Source: Fusicatenibacter saccharivorans
GTDB taxonomy: Bacteria; Bacillota; Clostridia; Lachnospirales; Lachnospiraceae
Assembly (NCBI RefSeq): GCF_027667425.1
Contig: NZ_JAQEGR010000010.1
Location: 1 to 64,000 of the forward strand
Direction of reading: 5' to 3'
Length of the DNA stretch: 64,000 bases
Shown: positions 52,110-60,655 of the stretch, one piece after another
Layout: every line of letters starts with the position of its first letter
Numbering within the stretch: the first letter of the stretch is position 1
The notes under the pieces: model-generated
Database searches by the model: none
Told to the model about the DNA's origin: nothing
What the model saw: the letters and a program-made list of their open reading frames with translations, nothing else
Position numbers and translations under genes: made by a program

Positions 52110-52670
52110 CTATGTGAGCTTTAAAAACGCCAGTAAATAGAACAGAATTCCTCCGAACAGTGCTCCGTTTCCGCCGTTTTTCTGCCCCGTCTTTTTTCCG
52201 ATGGCAGTTCCGGCATACATCGCCGCCATTCCGACCGCGAAGGAGGCAAAAAAGATCTGTCCTCCTGTCACCGGAAGATCCGCGGCAAAGACGCCGGAGA
52301 CAATTCCATCCACCGACATCGAAACCGCCAGCAGGCCAAATTCCAGTGGGTGGAGCTGTTTTTCCAGATGTTCCAGTCTTGCTTCTGGTTTTCCCTGCTT
52401 TTTTCTTCTGCGTTTTCTCAGTTCTTCGAAAATTTTCAGCGTTCCCATAAGAAAAAAGCAGCCCGCACCCACTCTGGTTCCCCATTCCGGTCCTGCGGAC
52501 TGCAGAAATCTTTTTCCAAACTGCGCGGAAGCAACCAGGGCAGCACTGCAAAACAGATTCAGCAGCGCCGTCATGCCGGGTGAAATTCTCGTATTGCTGC
52601 TTCCATATCCGATGCTTACTGCAAAGTTATCGGCTGAGAGCGCCGCAGCAAGCAGAAGCAATTCTACCAT
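52110..52670 (-). CDS. MntP/YtaF-like membrane protein
   Basis: The 186-residue protein has six membrane helices and the MntP family pattern: LLLLAAALSADNFAVSIGYG with an Asp in helix 1, and a repeat of it, LLAVSMSVDGIVSGVFA, in the second half. MntP exports manganese; the closer relative YtaF of Bacillus is sporulation-associated and of unknown function. A charged cytosolic loop (ELRKRRRKKQGKPEARLEHLEKQL) separates the two halves. The ATG at 52668-52670 has GGAG eight bases upstream. It lies at the end of the gene run that starts with the GTPase fusion and appears unrelated to glycan synthesis. Confidence 0.8.
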   Translation of the reverse strand: MVELLLLAAALSADNFAVSIGYGSSNTRISPGMTALLNLFCSAALVASAQFGKRFLQSAGPEWGTRVGAGCFFLMGTLKIFEELRKRRRKKQGKPEARLEHLEKQLHPLEFGLLAVSMSVDGIVSGVFAADLPVTGGQIFFASFAVGMAAMYAGTAIGKKTGQKNGGNGALFGGILFYLLAFLKLT

Positions 52671-52750
52671 ATGACACGCTCCGTCATTTCTCACTTTACA
52701 GTATTCGTCTGTTTTTCAAACCGTGCATCCCGGGAAGGCAGTTCTTTTTC

Positions 52751-53422
52751 TTATTCCACTGCTTTCCGGAATTCCCGGATTTTTTCTCCGAAGTGCGATA
52801 CATTGGTGCAGAAAATGCTCGAAGTTCCCGCCACAAAAATGCTGGCTCCAAAGGAACGCAGCGTCGCGCCGTGCTCCTTCGTAATGTTTCCGTCCACTTC
52901 TAAAATGATGTCCTCCCGGTGCATCTCCTGCAGAAATTTCTGCAGCTTTTCCGCCTTGCGCAGCGTACTCGGCACAATTTTCTGTCCGGCAAAGCCCGGA
53001 TTCACCATCAGAAGATTGACGCCGTCGATATAATCAAGCACTTCCTCGATCTGCCCGATCGGTGTCGCCGGGTTGATCGCGAGGAACCGCTTGCAGCCGT
53101 ACGGCACGAGGTAATCGAGCGCGCGCTGCACCTGGAAAGTGCTCTCATAATGAATCGTCACGATGTCCTCTTTGTAAATGCCGATCCACGGCAGCTTGTA
53201 CTCCGGGTCTTTAATCATCAGATGAAGATCGAGCGGAATACTCGTCAGTTCCCGCAGTCCGCGGATGTAGTCGACGCCAAGGCCGAAGTTCGGAACGAAC
53301 TCGCCGTCCATCACATCAATATGGAGATATTCGACTTTTTCTTTTTCAAATACATCGATCGTCGCCTGCAGATCCACAAGGTTTGAGCACATCATGGATG
53401 CCGATATCTGACTTTTTCTCAT
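52751..53422 (-). CDS. Ribulose-phosphate 3-epimerase family protein
   Basis: The 223-residue TIM-barrel protein has the RPE signatures: YLHIDVMDGEFVPNFGLG (metal His and Asp), LDLHLMIKDPEY, LMVNPGFAGQKIVPS and LEVDGNIT (the usual VDGGI with Asn). RPE interconverts ribulose-5-phosphate and xylulose-5-phosphate; close relatives act on allulose-6-phosphate. It sits between a MntP-like gene and a zinc reductase plus a cytidylyltransferase, so it probably supplies a pentulose phosphate for a CDP-polyol rather than serving the pentose phosphate pathway. The neighbouring reductase stop is six bases away. Confidence 0.88.
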   Translation of the reverse strand: MRKSQISASMMCSNLVDLQATIDVFEKEKVEYLHIDVMDGEFVPNFGLGVDYIRGLRELTSIPLDLHLMIKDPEYKLPWIGIYKEDIVTIHYESTFQVQRALDYLVPYGCKRFLAINPATPIGQIEEVLDYIDGVNLLMVNPGFAGQKIVPSTLRKAEKLQKFLQEMHREDIILEVDGNITKEHGATLRSFGASIFVAGTSSIFCTNVSHFGEKIREFRKAVE

Positions 53423-53428
53423 ATTTTT

Positions 53429-54442
53429 CTACTCCCATGAAACCATTACTTTGCAGTATGGCTCTTTATGATTTTTCATCAGTTCCAGTCCGTCCATCAG
53501 CTTTTCGGACGGGAAACAGTGCGTGATCAGCGCCTGTGCCGGGATTTTCTTCTTCGAAAGCGCATCGAGTGCCTCCGTCCAGTCGCAGGCTTCATCTTTT
53601 TCATAAGAAGAATTCCACGTTCCCATCAGGTTCAGCTGTTTGCGCAGGATGCGCCAGTACACGTTCTTTTCCATCGCAAGATCGCCCGATGGATTTCCCA
53701 TCAGCACGATGCTTCCGCCCGGTCTTGCAAGAAGAACTGCACCGGAAACGGCCTGCGGCGTTCCGACCGCTTCTACTACAACATCCGCCTGAATCGCTTT
53801 ACTCTCCTCTTCCGTCACATATGAGATGCCCGGGATCTGTTCTGCGATCGCACGTTTTGCTTCGCCCCGTCCAATCACAAAAACGGTTTCGGCGCCGAGC
53901 GCTTTCGCCCACGCTGCCGCTGCAAAACCGATCATGCCCGTTCCGATCACTGCTGCGGTATCGCCCGGCTTCACACCGCTTCGTTTCACCGCATGAAGCG
54001 CCACAGAGAGCGGCTCCAGCATTGCTGCCTCGCGGAAGCTGACGTTTTCCGGCAGCTCCATCAGGTTCCAGTCCGGCACGGCCACGTATTCCGCAAAGCC
54101 GCCGTCCCGGCGCGAGCCGAGGTAATCGTAGTGTTCGCACATCTCATATTTTTTCTGCCGGCACTGCGGGCAGGTGCGGCATGGGATCAGCGGGAAAATG
54201 CCGACCCGTTTTCCAACTCGCTCTTCCGGCACACCCTCGCCGTATGCGGCAACCACGCCTGAAAACTCGTGACCCGGAATCGTTGGAAAATGGTATGTTC
54301 CGTTTGTGAAAATCCGCGGAATATCGGAGCTGCAGATTCCTGATGCCTTTACCTGCACCAGAACCCAGCCGGATGGGATTTCCGGTTTTTCGATGTCTTC
54401 CCTTCTTAAATCATTGACTCCATGCAGCTCGTATGCTCTCAT
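53429..54442 (-). CDS. Zinc-dependent polyol-phosphate dehydrogenase (GatD-like)
   Basis: The 337-residue medium-chain dehydrogenase has the catalytic zinc site in GICSSDIPRIFTNG and PGHEFSGVV, the structural zinc Cys cluster CRTCPQCRQKKYEMC, a YDYLGSRRDGGFAEYV stretch very like galactitol-1-phosphate 5-dehydrogenase, and a Rossmann motif VIGTGMIGFAA. It likely reduces a ketose phosphate to a polyol phosphate in this setting. It is less like TarJ, the ribulose-5-phosphate reductase of ribitol teichoic acid, although the job may be the same. The gene overlaps the cytidylyltransferase gene by four bases (ATGA), so the two enzymes are made together. Confidence 0.85.
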   Translation of the reverse strand: MRAYELHGVNDLRREDIEKPEIPSGWVLVQVKASGICSSDIPRIFTNGTYHFPTIPGHEFSGVVAAYGEGVPEERVGKRVGIFPLIPCRTCPQCRQKKYEMCEHYDYLGSRRDGGFAEYVAVPDWNLMELPENVSFREAAMLEPLSVALHAVKRSGVKPGDTAAVIGTGMIGFAAAAWAKALGAETVFVIGRGEAKRAIAEQIPGISYVTEEESKAIQADVVVEAVGTPQAVSGAVLLARPGGSIVLMGNPSGDLAMEKNVYWRILRKQLNLMGTWNSSYEKDEACDWTEALDALSKKKIPAQALITHCFPSEKLMDGLELMKNHKEPYCKVMVSWE

Positions 54443-55143
54443 TTCGTTTCTCCTTCCACAATCGTACAGAAACGCTCCAGGTCGCTCCTTGTTGTAATCT
54501 TAAAGTTCCGCTCATCCCCTGGGATCATCGCCACATCCATTCCATGGCGGTAGGCAATTTCACTCGTTCCCCTTGTGAGGGACAGCTCCTCTTTCGATGC
54601 TTCCCGGTTGATCTTCGCGTACGGATGCAGCCGGAAGGCTTCCGGCGCCTGACCGGCAAACAGCGTGCTGCGCTCCAGCAGATGGTCAATTTTCGTTCCG
54701 TCGCTGCTCTGATAGATCGTGTCCTTCATCGGCAGCACCGGCATACAGCCCTCATGATCGGCAAGCGCCGCAAGGCAGTCGCCAATCAGCTGTCCGCTCA
54801 CCAGAGGCCGCACGCCGTCGTGGATGATCACACCGTCGTTCTCCGATACGGAATCCTCCATGCAGACGGTAAGGCCATTATGAATGGATTCCTGCCGCGT
54901 ATCCCCGGCATCCGCAAAGGCGAGAAATTTCGTAATCCCGTCTTCTTCCATCCATCCGCGGATCTTCTCTCTCCAGGCATCTGCCGCCACGATGACGATT
55001 TTCTCAACGGCACTGCTTTTCTGAAACTGCTCCAGCGTATACAGCAGAATCGGTTTCTTTTCCACTTCCAGATACTGCTTCGGAAAATCCCCCATCTGCA
55101 TTCTCGTTCCGATTCCCCCCGATAGTATGATTGCGTAATTCAT
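54439..55143 (-). CDS. IspD/TarI-family polyol-phosphate cytidylyltransferase
   Basis: The 234-residue protein has the IspD/TarI fold: IILSGGIGTRMQMGDFPKQYL (CTP-binding Gly-rich loop), ADAGDTRQESIHNGL, IIHDGVRPLVS and a GDERNFKITTRSDLERF end. IspD makes CDP-methylerythritol for isoprenoids, while TarI/Bcs1/AbpA relatives make CDP-ribitol or CDP-arabitol for surface polymers. The ISGG-type start (SGGIGTRM rather than AAGxGxRM) and the coupled polyol dehydrogenase favour a TarI-like role. It starts one base downstream of the large GTPase-nuclease fusion gene. Substrate is inferred. Confidence 0.85.
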   Translation of the reverse strand: MNYAIILSGGIGTRMQMGDFPKQYLEVEKKPILLYTLEQFQKSSAVEKIVIVAADAWREKIRGWMEEDGITKFLAFADAGDTRQESIHNGLTVCMEDSVSENDGVIIHDGVRPLVSGQLIGDCLAALADHEGCMPVLPMKDTIYQSSDGTKIDHLLERSTLFAGQAPEAFRLHPYAKINREASKEELSLTRGTSEIAYRHGMDVAMIPGDERNFKITTRSDLERFCTIVEGETK

Positions 55144-55144
55144 C

Positions 55145-57883
55145 TTAAGCCTTTCCTTTGCTCTTTTTACTCTCTTTTTTTCGCTCTTCTTCCAGCTCTT
55201 TTAAAAAGTCTCCCAGTTCTCCGGAGGCGTTCTCCAGCAGGTACGACTTCGTTTTCTGTTCTTTCTCCAGATAGTTTTCCCGGATCTGGCCGTTTGTATG
55301 TTCAATCTCTGTGCGCAGATCCCGTGCGGAGAGACGATGCGCGCCCGCTCCCATAATGATGATCTGCTCGAGACCGTCCGAGGAAGCCACCGTTACGTTG
55401 CCGTTGTGGCCGATCCTGTGAACCGTTTTCTCGATGTACTGGTCAGCCGTCTCCGCCTCTTTCGTATAAACGACATGAATATTATGGTACATGCCGACCT
55501 CACCCTGGTTGCCTTTTACTTTGTAGGCATCAAAGACAAGAATCAGCGTCATTTTTTTATATCCCTGATAATTTGACAGGATGTCCATCAGTTTTCCTCT
55601 GGCGCTCTCAATATTATACTTCGCCAGCTCATTTAAATCATCCCATGCAAAAATAACGTTATAGCCGTCCACCAGCAGATATTCCTCCTGCGGCTCCTTC
55701 GGGCGGTTTGATTTTGCATATTTGGGATCCCCGATGCCGGATGACGAGGTGACCGGACGTGTCCGCCGCTCGAAACCGGCGCGCTTCCGCTCCACTTTGC
55801 CGTATGTCCTCGTAAAGATTTCTTCCAGCTCCTCTGCCTCCTGCAGGGAAGCTGCCATCGGCACGCGGTCAGATGCTTTTTTTGCTTTCTGCACAGAGGA
55901 TGCTCCGCCGCTCCGGTCTGCCGCAGATTCGGCTGAATCGCTTTCTTCTTCCGGATTTTCCAGCGTGTATTCCAGATGCATATGGTCTTCCACTTCATTC
56001 CATGGAACGACAAAGCCTGCCCCGTGGGCACAGAACACAGAACCCGTCGGATTTTCCACATCCGCCTCGGAATCGTAGCCGATGGAGGCAATCACTTCCT
56101 CCGCGTTGTGACACGGCTCATATCCTTTTAAGGTACAGAACACTCTTCCGCGTCCCCGGCTGTAAGCAGTCACTTCTTTCTGATAATCCTGCATCGTCAC
56201 AACCGGTGCGGTTCCGGTGATCACTGTCATATCGCCTTCCATTTCCGGCGGTTCAAAGCTGCCGTACATCCGCTGGATATCGTTCAGCGCCCGTCCCGTC
56301 GATTCCGACGGAATTTCCAGACGGAACGCATAGACCGGCTCCAGCAGAACGGATTCTGCTTTTTTCAGCCCCTGCCGCACCGCACGATACGTCGCCTGGC
56401 GGAAGTCGCCGCCCTCGGTGTGCTTAATGTGCGCACGGCCCTTGACCAGCGTGATTTTCATATCGGTAATCTCCGACCCGGTCAGCACGCCGGGATGCTT
56501 CCGCTCCAGCAGATGTGTGAGGATCAGACGCTGCCAGTTGCGGTCCAGGGTGTCCTCGCTGCAGACGGTTCCAATCTGCAGTCCGCTGCCCGGTTCTGCC
56601 GGCTCCAGCAGCAAATGAACTTCCGCATAATGGCGCAGCGGCTCGAAATGGCCGACACCCTCCACGGTACTGCGGATCGTCTCTTTGTATACAATATTTC
56701 CGGCTCCGAATTCCACCCATTCGCCGAAACGCTCGTGGATCAGACTCTTTAAGATCTCGATCTGCACCTCACCCATGACCTGCGCATGGATTTCCGCGAG
56801 GCGCTCATTCCAGACAATGTGGAGCTCCGGGATTTCTTCTTCTAACTGGCGCAGTTTTCCAAGCATCTGATGGACATCGCAGTCCGGCGGAAGCTCGATG
56901 CGGTACGTCAGCACCGGCTCCAGCACCGGTTTTTCCGCCTCGGTTTCGTTGCCGATGCCCTGACCGGAGAAAGTGCTGTTCAGTCCCGTTACGGCACAGA
57001 TCGTCCCCGCCGGTGCTTCCTGTACCATCGTATAGCCCGCACCGGAATAAATACGGATCTGGTCTGCCTTTTCTTCGCCGAGCATCTGCTTCACCTTCAG
57101 CACGCCGCCCGTGATTTTCAGATGCGTCAGACGGTTTCCTGCCGTGTCCCTTGAAATCTTAAAAACGCGCGCACCAAAATCCCCGCCGTACTCCGGCGTT
57201 TTTGTAAACCGGTCCAGAATTTTCAGAAATTCCGTCACGCCCTCCATCTTGAGTGCAGAGCCAAAGCAGCACGGAAAAACCTTCCGCTCTGCGATCATCG
57301 TGCGGATCTGGTCTTCTTCCACGCTTCCCGTTTCCAGATACTGCTCCAGCACGTCCTCATCACACATGGCGAGTTCTTCCAGCAATTCTGCGTTCTGGAG
57401 ATCCTGCGAGAAATTCAGGCAGTGCTCTGAGAGACGGCTCTGCAGTTCTTCCAGCAGTTTTTCCGCATCCGTGCCCGGCTGATCCATCTTGTTGATAAAG
57501 AGAAAGACCGGGATCTCATACCGCGCGAGCAGCCGCCACAGGGTTTCCACATGACCCTGCACGCCGTTCGCACCGCTGATCAGAAGAACCGCATAGTCCA
57601 TGACCTGTAAAGTGCGCTCCATCTCCGCCGAGAAATCCACATGGCCCGGCGTGTCAAGGAGTGTGACCTCCGTCTCGTTCAGCTTCAGCACGGCCTGTTT
57701 GGAAAAGATCGTGATACCCCTTGCTTTTTCCAGTTCCTCCGTGTCCAGAAAGGCGTCCTTGTGATCCACTCTTCCGGCTTTCCGGATCTGGCCTGTTTTA
57801 TATAAAATTCCCTCTGCCAGCGTCGTCTTTCCCGCATCGACATGCGCTAAAATGCCTACCGCCAGTTTTTTGGTTTTTTCCAT
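55145..57883 (-). CDS. Tet(M)-like translational GTPase fused to a YacP/Rae1-type NYN nuclease domain
   Basis: The 912-residue protein has two parts. Residues 1-650 match ribosomal-protection GTPases of the Tet(M)/EF-G type: G1 AHVDAGKTT (13-21), RGITIF switch, DTPGHVD (77-83), NKMD (131-134), then domains II-V ending in CAHGAGFVVPWNEVE. The domain IV loop that displaces tetracycline in Tet(M) (YSPVSTP) is replaced by KHTEGGDF, so resistance is doubtful. After a charged linker (about 650-733), residues 735-912 match Bacillus YacP/Rae1: YLLVDGYNVIFAWDDL, ILVFDAYKVKGN, KEAETADQYIEK and VASSDGLEQ with the catalytic Asps. Rae1 cuts mRNA in the ribosomal A site. A Lys-rich tail follows. No frameshift joins the parts. 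Confidence 0.93.
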   Translation of the reverse strand: MEKTKKLAVGILAHVDAGKTTLAEGILYKTGQIRKAGRVDHKDAFLDTEELEKARGITIFSKQAVLKLNETEVTLLDTPGHVDFSAEMERTLQVMDYAVLLISGANGVQGHVETLWRLLARYEIPVFLFINKMDQPGTDAEKLLEELQSRLSEHCLNFSQDLQNAELLEELAMCDEDVLEQYLETGSVEEDQIRTMIAERKVFPCCFGSALKMEGVTEFLKILDRFTKTPEYGGDFGARVFKISRDTAGNRLTHLKITGGVLKVKQMLGEEKADQIRIYSGAGYTMVQEAPAGTICAVTGLNSTFSGQGIGNETEAEKPVLEPVLTYRIELPPDCDVHQMLGKLRQLEEEIPELHIVWNERLAEIHAQVMGEVQIEILKSLIHERFGEWVEFGAGNIVYKETIRSTVEGVGHFEPLRHYAEVHLLLEPAEPGSGLQIGTVCSEDTLDRNWQRLILTHLLERKHPGVLTGSEITDMKITLVKGRAHIKHTEGGDFRQATYRAVRQGLKKAESVLLEPVYAFRLEIPSESTGRALNDIQRMYGSFEPPEMEGDMTVITGTAPVVTMQDYQKEVTAYSRGRGRVFCTLKGYEPCHNAEEVIASIGYDSEADVENPTGSVFCAHGAGFVVPWNEVEDHMHLEYTLENPEEESDSAESAADRSGGASSVQKAKKASDRVPMAASLQEAEELEEIFTRTYGKVERKRAGFERRTRPVTSSSGIGDPKYAKSNRPKEPQEEYLLVDGYNVIFAWDDLNELAKYNIESARGKLMDILSNYQGYKKMTLILVFDAYKVKGNQGEVGMYHNIHVVYTKEAETADQYIEKTVHRIGHNGNVTVASSDGLEQIIIMGAGAHRLSARDLRTEIEHTNGQIRENYLEKEQKTKSYLLENASGELGDFLKELEEERKKESKKSKGKA

Positions 57884-57999
57884 TTTGTTTCATCCTGTCT
57901 GTATGATTCATATTTTTCAGGCCCCCTCATCCCCTGCGGCCCGACTCACTGCTTATTGTACCACAAAACCTCTCATTGCGGAACCCCGGAGTGAAACGC

Positions 58000-58042
58000 A
58001 AAAAATCTCAAAGCGGATTTCTCTCCTGCTTTGAGATTTTTT
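58000..58042 (-). terminator. Bidirectional terminator-like hairpin
   Basis: TCTCAAAGC (58006-58014) pairs with GCTTTGAGA (58028-58036), flanked by A and T runs. It lies just downstream of the degraded locus. Confidence 0.7.
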
Positions 58043-58448
58043 ATGCTATGTTCTGTTTTATCTCTCCCCCGCCATCGGCTGCCGATCTGCAATTTTCAGG
58101 AAAACAAATCCCAGTGCAAATAAAATCGCCAGGCATGCAACCGCCACGTTGATCGTTCCGCCTGCCAGTTTTACAGCTGCAATAACTGCAGAACCGAGGA
58201 ACGATGGTTACTCTGTCTTCCAACGTCATATCCGTTTCTTTTAAAAGTTCATTTGCAAGAAGTGTACCGTACTCTGCATGATGGGCAACCTGCATACAGT
58301 GTTTCTGCGAATGATCCGTATATCCCAGCTGTCCCAGGTTTTCGTTTCCTTTTTCAGATATGCGCTGCATCCATTCCAGACTCCAGCCTAACCGCTGTAT
58401 TTTTACTGTTCCTGCCATTTCTTTCAGAATATTTTTTACTACAATCAC
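58041..58448 (-). pseudogene. Degraded locus: HD-domain phosphohydrolase fragment joined to a transporter C-terminus
   Basis: The first 85 or so codons (58448 down to about 58200) read like the start of a clostridial HD-domain protein (LGYTDHSQKHCMQVAHHAE), with the rest of the HD domain missing. From there the open frame turns into low-quality Cys/Gly-rich sequence, while another frame from about 58207 to a TAA at 58058-58060 reads as a membrane helix and tail (AVACLAILFALGFVFLKIADRQPM), typical of a transporter C-terminus. Two gene remnants have been joined out of frame, probably by a deletion. No functional product is expected. Confidence 0.65.
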
Positions 58449-58561
58449 GATCGTAGCACATTTGTATTTTAACTGCTATCCTGTTCCTATAAGGTCTATA
58501 TCAAATGATTGTTAAATTTTTTATATTTTTGATGCAGTCGGGCGGGGTTCTGTTACAGCAG

Positions 58562-58602
58562 AAAAGCACTGCAAATACAGATGAATGTATTTACAGTGCT
58601 TA
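58562..58602 (-). terminator. Terminator after the FMN-binding protein gene
   Basis: AAGCACTGCAAATACA (58564-58579) pairs with 58586-58601 with one mismatch; a short T run follows on the minus strand. The stretch 58449-58561 before it shows no gene. Confidence 0.7.
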
Positions 58603-58623
58603 TTTTGAGATTATTTTTGTTTT

Positions 58624-60303
58624 TTAATTCTGTGCGTCTTCGTATTCTTTTACTTTTTCTTCATACTGCTCCTGGCTCTCGATCGTATGTTTTACAATAT
58701 GACCGTGCTCTTTCTGCTTATGTGCCAGATCCCGGCCAGGACGCGGTGCATATTCGTCTTCCGGGATTTCGAGTGCATTGGCGGTGGCGTGAATGATACC
58801 GTTGCTGCTGTAGGTGGCACCGCTCAAGGCGTCGATGTTAAGGCTCTGTTCTTCTTTCATCTGCCCTATCACGTAAGGCGCTGCACGGAAAAAGTATTCC
58901 TCGGTGTCGCAGTAGGAAAGGATGGAGATGTCGGTCACTTTCTGGTTTTCTACCGTTACCTGCACTTCGACATCCCCGCGGAAGGCATCGGCGGTACCCG
59001 TGCAGATGCCGTCTTTCAGGTCGTGGAAACGGCCGGCGTCCAGGAATGCCTGTTTTTCTTCCGTTGTATCCGTCGATTCAGATGCTGTATTTTCCTGTAC
59101 AGTATTCTCATCTCCGGCGGCTTCTTTTAACGCATTTTGAGTGGCCTCAATCAACCCTTTACTGCTGTAGGTGGCGCCGGAAACGGTATCTATCTCCTCG
59201 GCACTCTGTTTTTTCATGATTTCCGAAAAGATTCCTGACTTTGCTCTGTCCAGATATGTCTGATCATCCTCGGCGTTCTCTATCGTCAGTCCGGTTATCG
59301 TTCCCTGTTCCACTTTTACGGAAACGGTCACGGTTCCGCGGTAGCCTTCTCCACTTCCGGAATAAGTGCCGTCCTGGAATCTGCTGTCCAGATTCTGTTC
59401 TGCCGTATCAATGGCCGCATCACCTGCTGTCTTACCAACGGAACCGCTCTCGCTCCGGATCAGGAACTGTGACGCTGCAATCGTAAGGCAGGTCACCCCG
59501 ACACCGATCCACACGCTGTATCGGTACTTCCAGTGTGCATTGTTCTTCAGACATCCGTTTATACATACCCCGCATCCAATACACTCGCCGCCTGCCGTCT
59601 GCTCTTTTTCTGTCAGATCAATTCCCATGGTACATTTTGCAGTACAGAGACGGCAGCTTCCGCATTTGCTCCGCGGTTTTACAATTTTTAACAGCGTACA
59701 TCTGGAAATCAGGCTGTAGATGGCTCCCATGGGACAGAGATACCGGCAGAAAAAGCGCTGGATTAAGACGGATCCGACGAAAATCACCAGAATCAGCGCA
59801 CCGCCAATCGAAAACATCGGCTTCACACCCGGCCAGTGTCCGATGGAACTGTACTGTCCAAACACCTGCCACGGCCCTGCGATGTTCCATTTTATCATAC
59901 CGCTCCATACGAAGACTGCCCAGAACAGGAGCACACCATATTTGATCCAGCCTGTTGGAACATTTCTTCCACTCTTCTTTGAATTTGAATGCAGGTTTTT
60001 CGCACCTGCTTTTCGAAACCGCTTTTTCAGCTTATTTCCTGCAAACCACAGAAAATCCTGCACAGCCCCGAAGCTGCAGAAATATCCGCAGAAAAACCGT
60101 CCCACAATAATCACCGCCGGAACCGTCGCCAGCACCATCCATACCGAATACCTGATCCGTTCCCACGAAACCGTCCCCTGATAAACTGCGGAAATAATCG
60201 TCCCAACCGCAGAAAACTGCGCCTCAAACAAGCCCGGGATCAGCAGGAAAGAAAGGATCTGAATCACTGCTTTCGGCCAGTTTCTTTTGTCTTGTTTTTT
60301 CAA
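58624..60303 (-). CDS. Membrane 4Fe-4S protein with two FMN-binding domains
   Basis: The 559-residue protein starts with a NapH/NosR-like membrane domain (about five helices, to about 210) carrying CGYFCSFGAVQDFLW and CRYLCPMGAIYSL. Two ferredoxin-like clusters follow (CGSCRLCTAKC and CIGCGVCINGC), then one more helix. Outside are two FMN-binding domains (about 310-400 and 430-525), each with the ApbE flavinylation motif as DTVSGATYSS and DALSGATYSS, in which the Thr takes the FMN. The layout suggests electron transfer across the membrane to covalently bound flavins. No ApbE transferase is adjacent. The rest of the pathway is not in the window. Confidence 0.88.
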   Translation of the reverse strand: MKKQDKRNWPKAVIQILSFLLIPGLFEAQFSAVGTIISAVYQGTVSWERIRYSVWMVLATVPAVIIVGRFFCGYFCSFGAVQDFLWFAGNKLKKRFRKAGAKNLHSNSKKSGRNVPTGWIKYGVLLFWAVFVWSGMIKWNIAGPWQVFGQYSSIGHWPGVKPMFSIGGALILVIFVGSVLIQRFFCRYLCPMGAIYSLISRCTLLKIVKPRSKCGSCRLCTAKCTMGIDLTEKEQTAGGECIGCGVCINGCLKNNAHWKYRYSVWIGVGVTCLTIAASQFLIRSESGSVGKTAGDAAIDTAEQNLDSRFQDGTYSGSGEGYRGTVTVSVKVEQGTITGLTIENAEDDQTYLDRAKSGIFSEIMKKQSAEEIDTVSGATYSSKGLIEATQNALKEAAGDENTVQENTASESTDTTEEKQAFLDAGRFHDLKDGICTGTADAFRGDVEVQVTVENQKVTDISILSYCDTEEYFFRAAPYVIGQMKEEQSLNIDALSGATYSSNGIIHATANALEIPEDEYAPRPGRDLAHKQKEHGHIVKHTIESQEQYEEKVKEYEDAQN

Positions 60304-60325
60304 ATTTGTTCCTCTTTTCTTATGT

Positions 60326-60475
60326 TTAACGTTTCATCTCCATTACCGGACCATTCGATTTATGTTCCTGGATTAATTCACAAATCTCCGAAAGATTCAT
60401 TGCCGGGAAATCTCCGGGGACGGTATCCTTCAGGGCACTTACTGCATTTCCGATGGATACTGCCTGTGACAGTAA
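60326..60475 (-). pseudogene. Remnant of a PfkB-family kinase C-terminus (kdgK-like)
   Basis: The last 50 codons before the TAA-type stop near 60326 read AVSIGNAVSALKDTVPGDFP and end in GPVMEMKR, which resembles the C-terminus of clostridial 2-keto-3-deoxygluconate kinases (the ALKHTIPGDF motif). The upstream part of the gene is absent; the frame runs into a terminator hairpin and then the integrase end of a mobile element. Either element insertion or an older deletion cut the gene. The identification is from memory of the family. Confidence 0.5.
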
Positions 60476-60522
60476 AAAACCCTCATAAATCGTGTATTTT
60501 CTGCACATTTATGAGGGTTTTA
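60474..60522. terminator. Bidirectional terminator at the end of the integrative element
   Basis: CCCTCATAAAT (60480-60490) pairs perfectly with 60507-60517, with A and T runs on both sides. It probably ends the integrase transcript. The stretch 60523-60735 has no gene but holds TGGGTA repeats. Confidence 0.75.
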
Positions 60523-60655
60523 TATTTTTGCGTTATTTTTACAAATTCACAGTTGAATTATGCGTTCATCTGTTTTGCCAACTTTTATTTACTGTTTTCT
60601 CAAATGCCCATTTTATAAGGCTTTCTACGCTTTCCTCAATTCTGCTCTTCCATTT

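Noticed and set aside
53429..54442. TarJ ribulose-5-phosphate reductase
   Set aside because: The zinc-site regions and the YDYLGSRRDGGFAEY stretch fit GatD-like dehydrogenases better than TarJ, although the role may be similar.
55145..57883. Tetracycline resistance gene
   Set aside because: The GTPase part resembles Tet(M), but the domain IV tip needed for drug displacement is replaced and a nuclease domain is fused. Resistance is not supported by the sequence.
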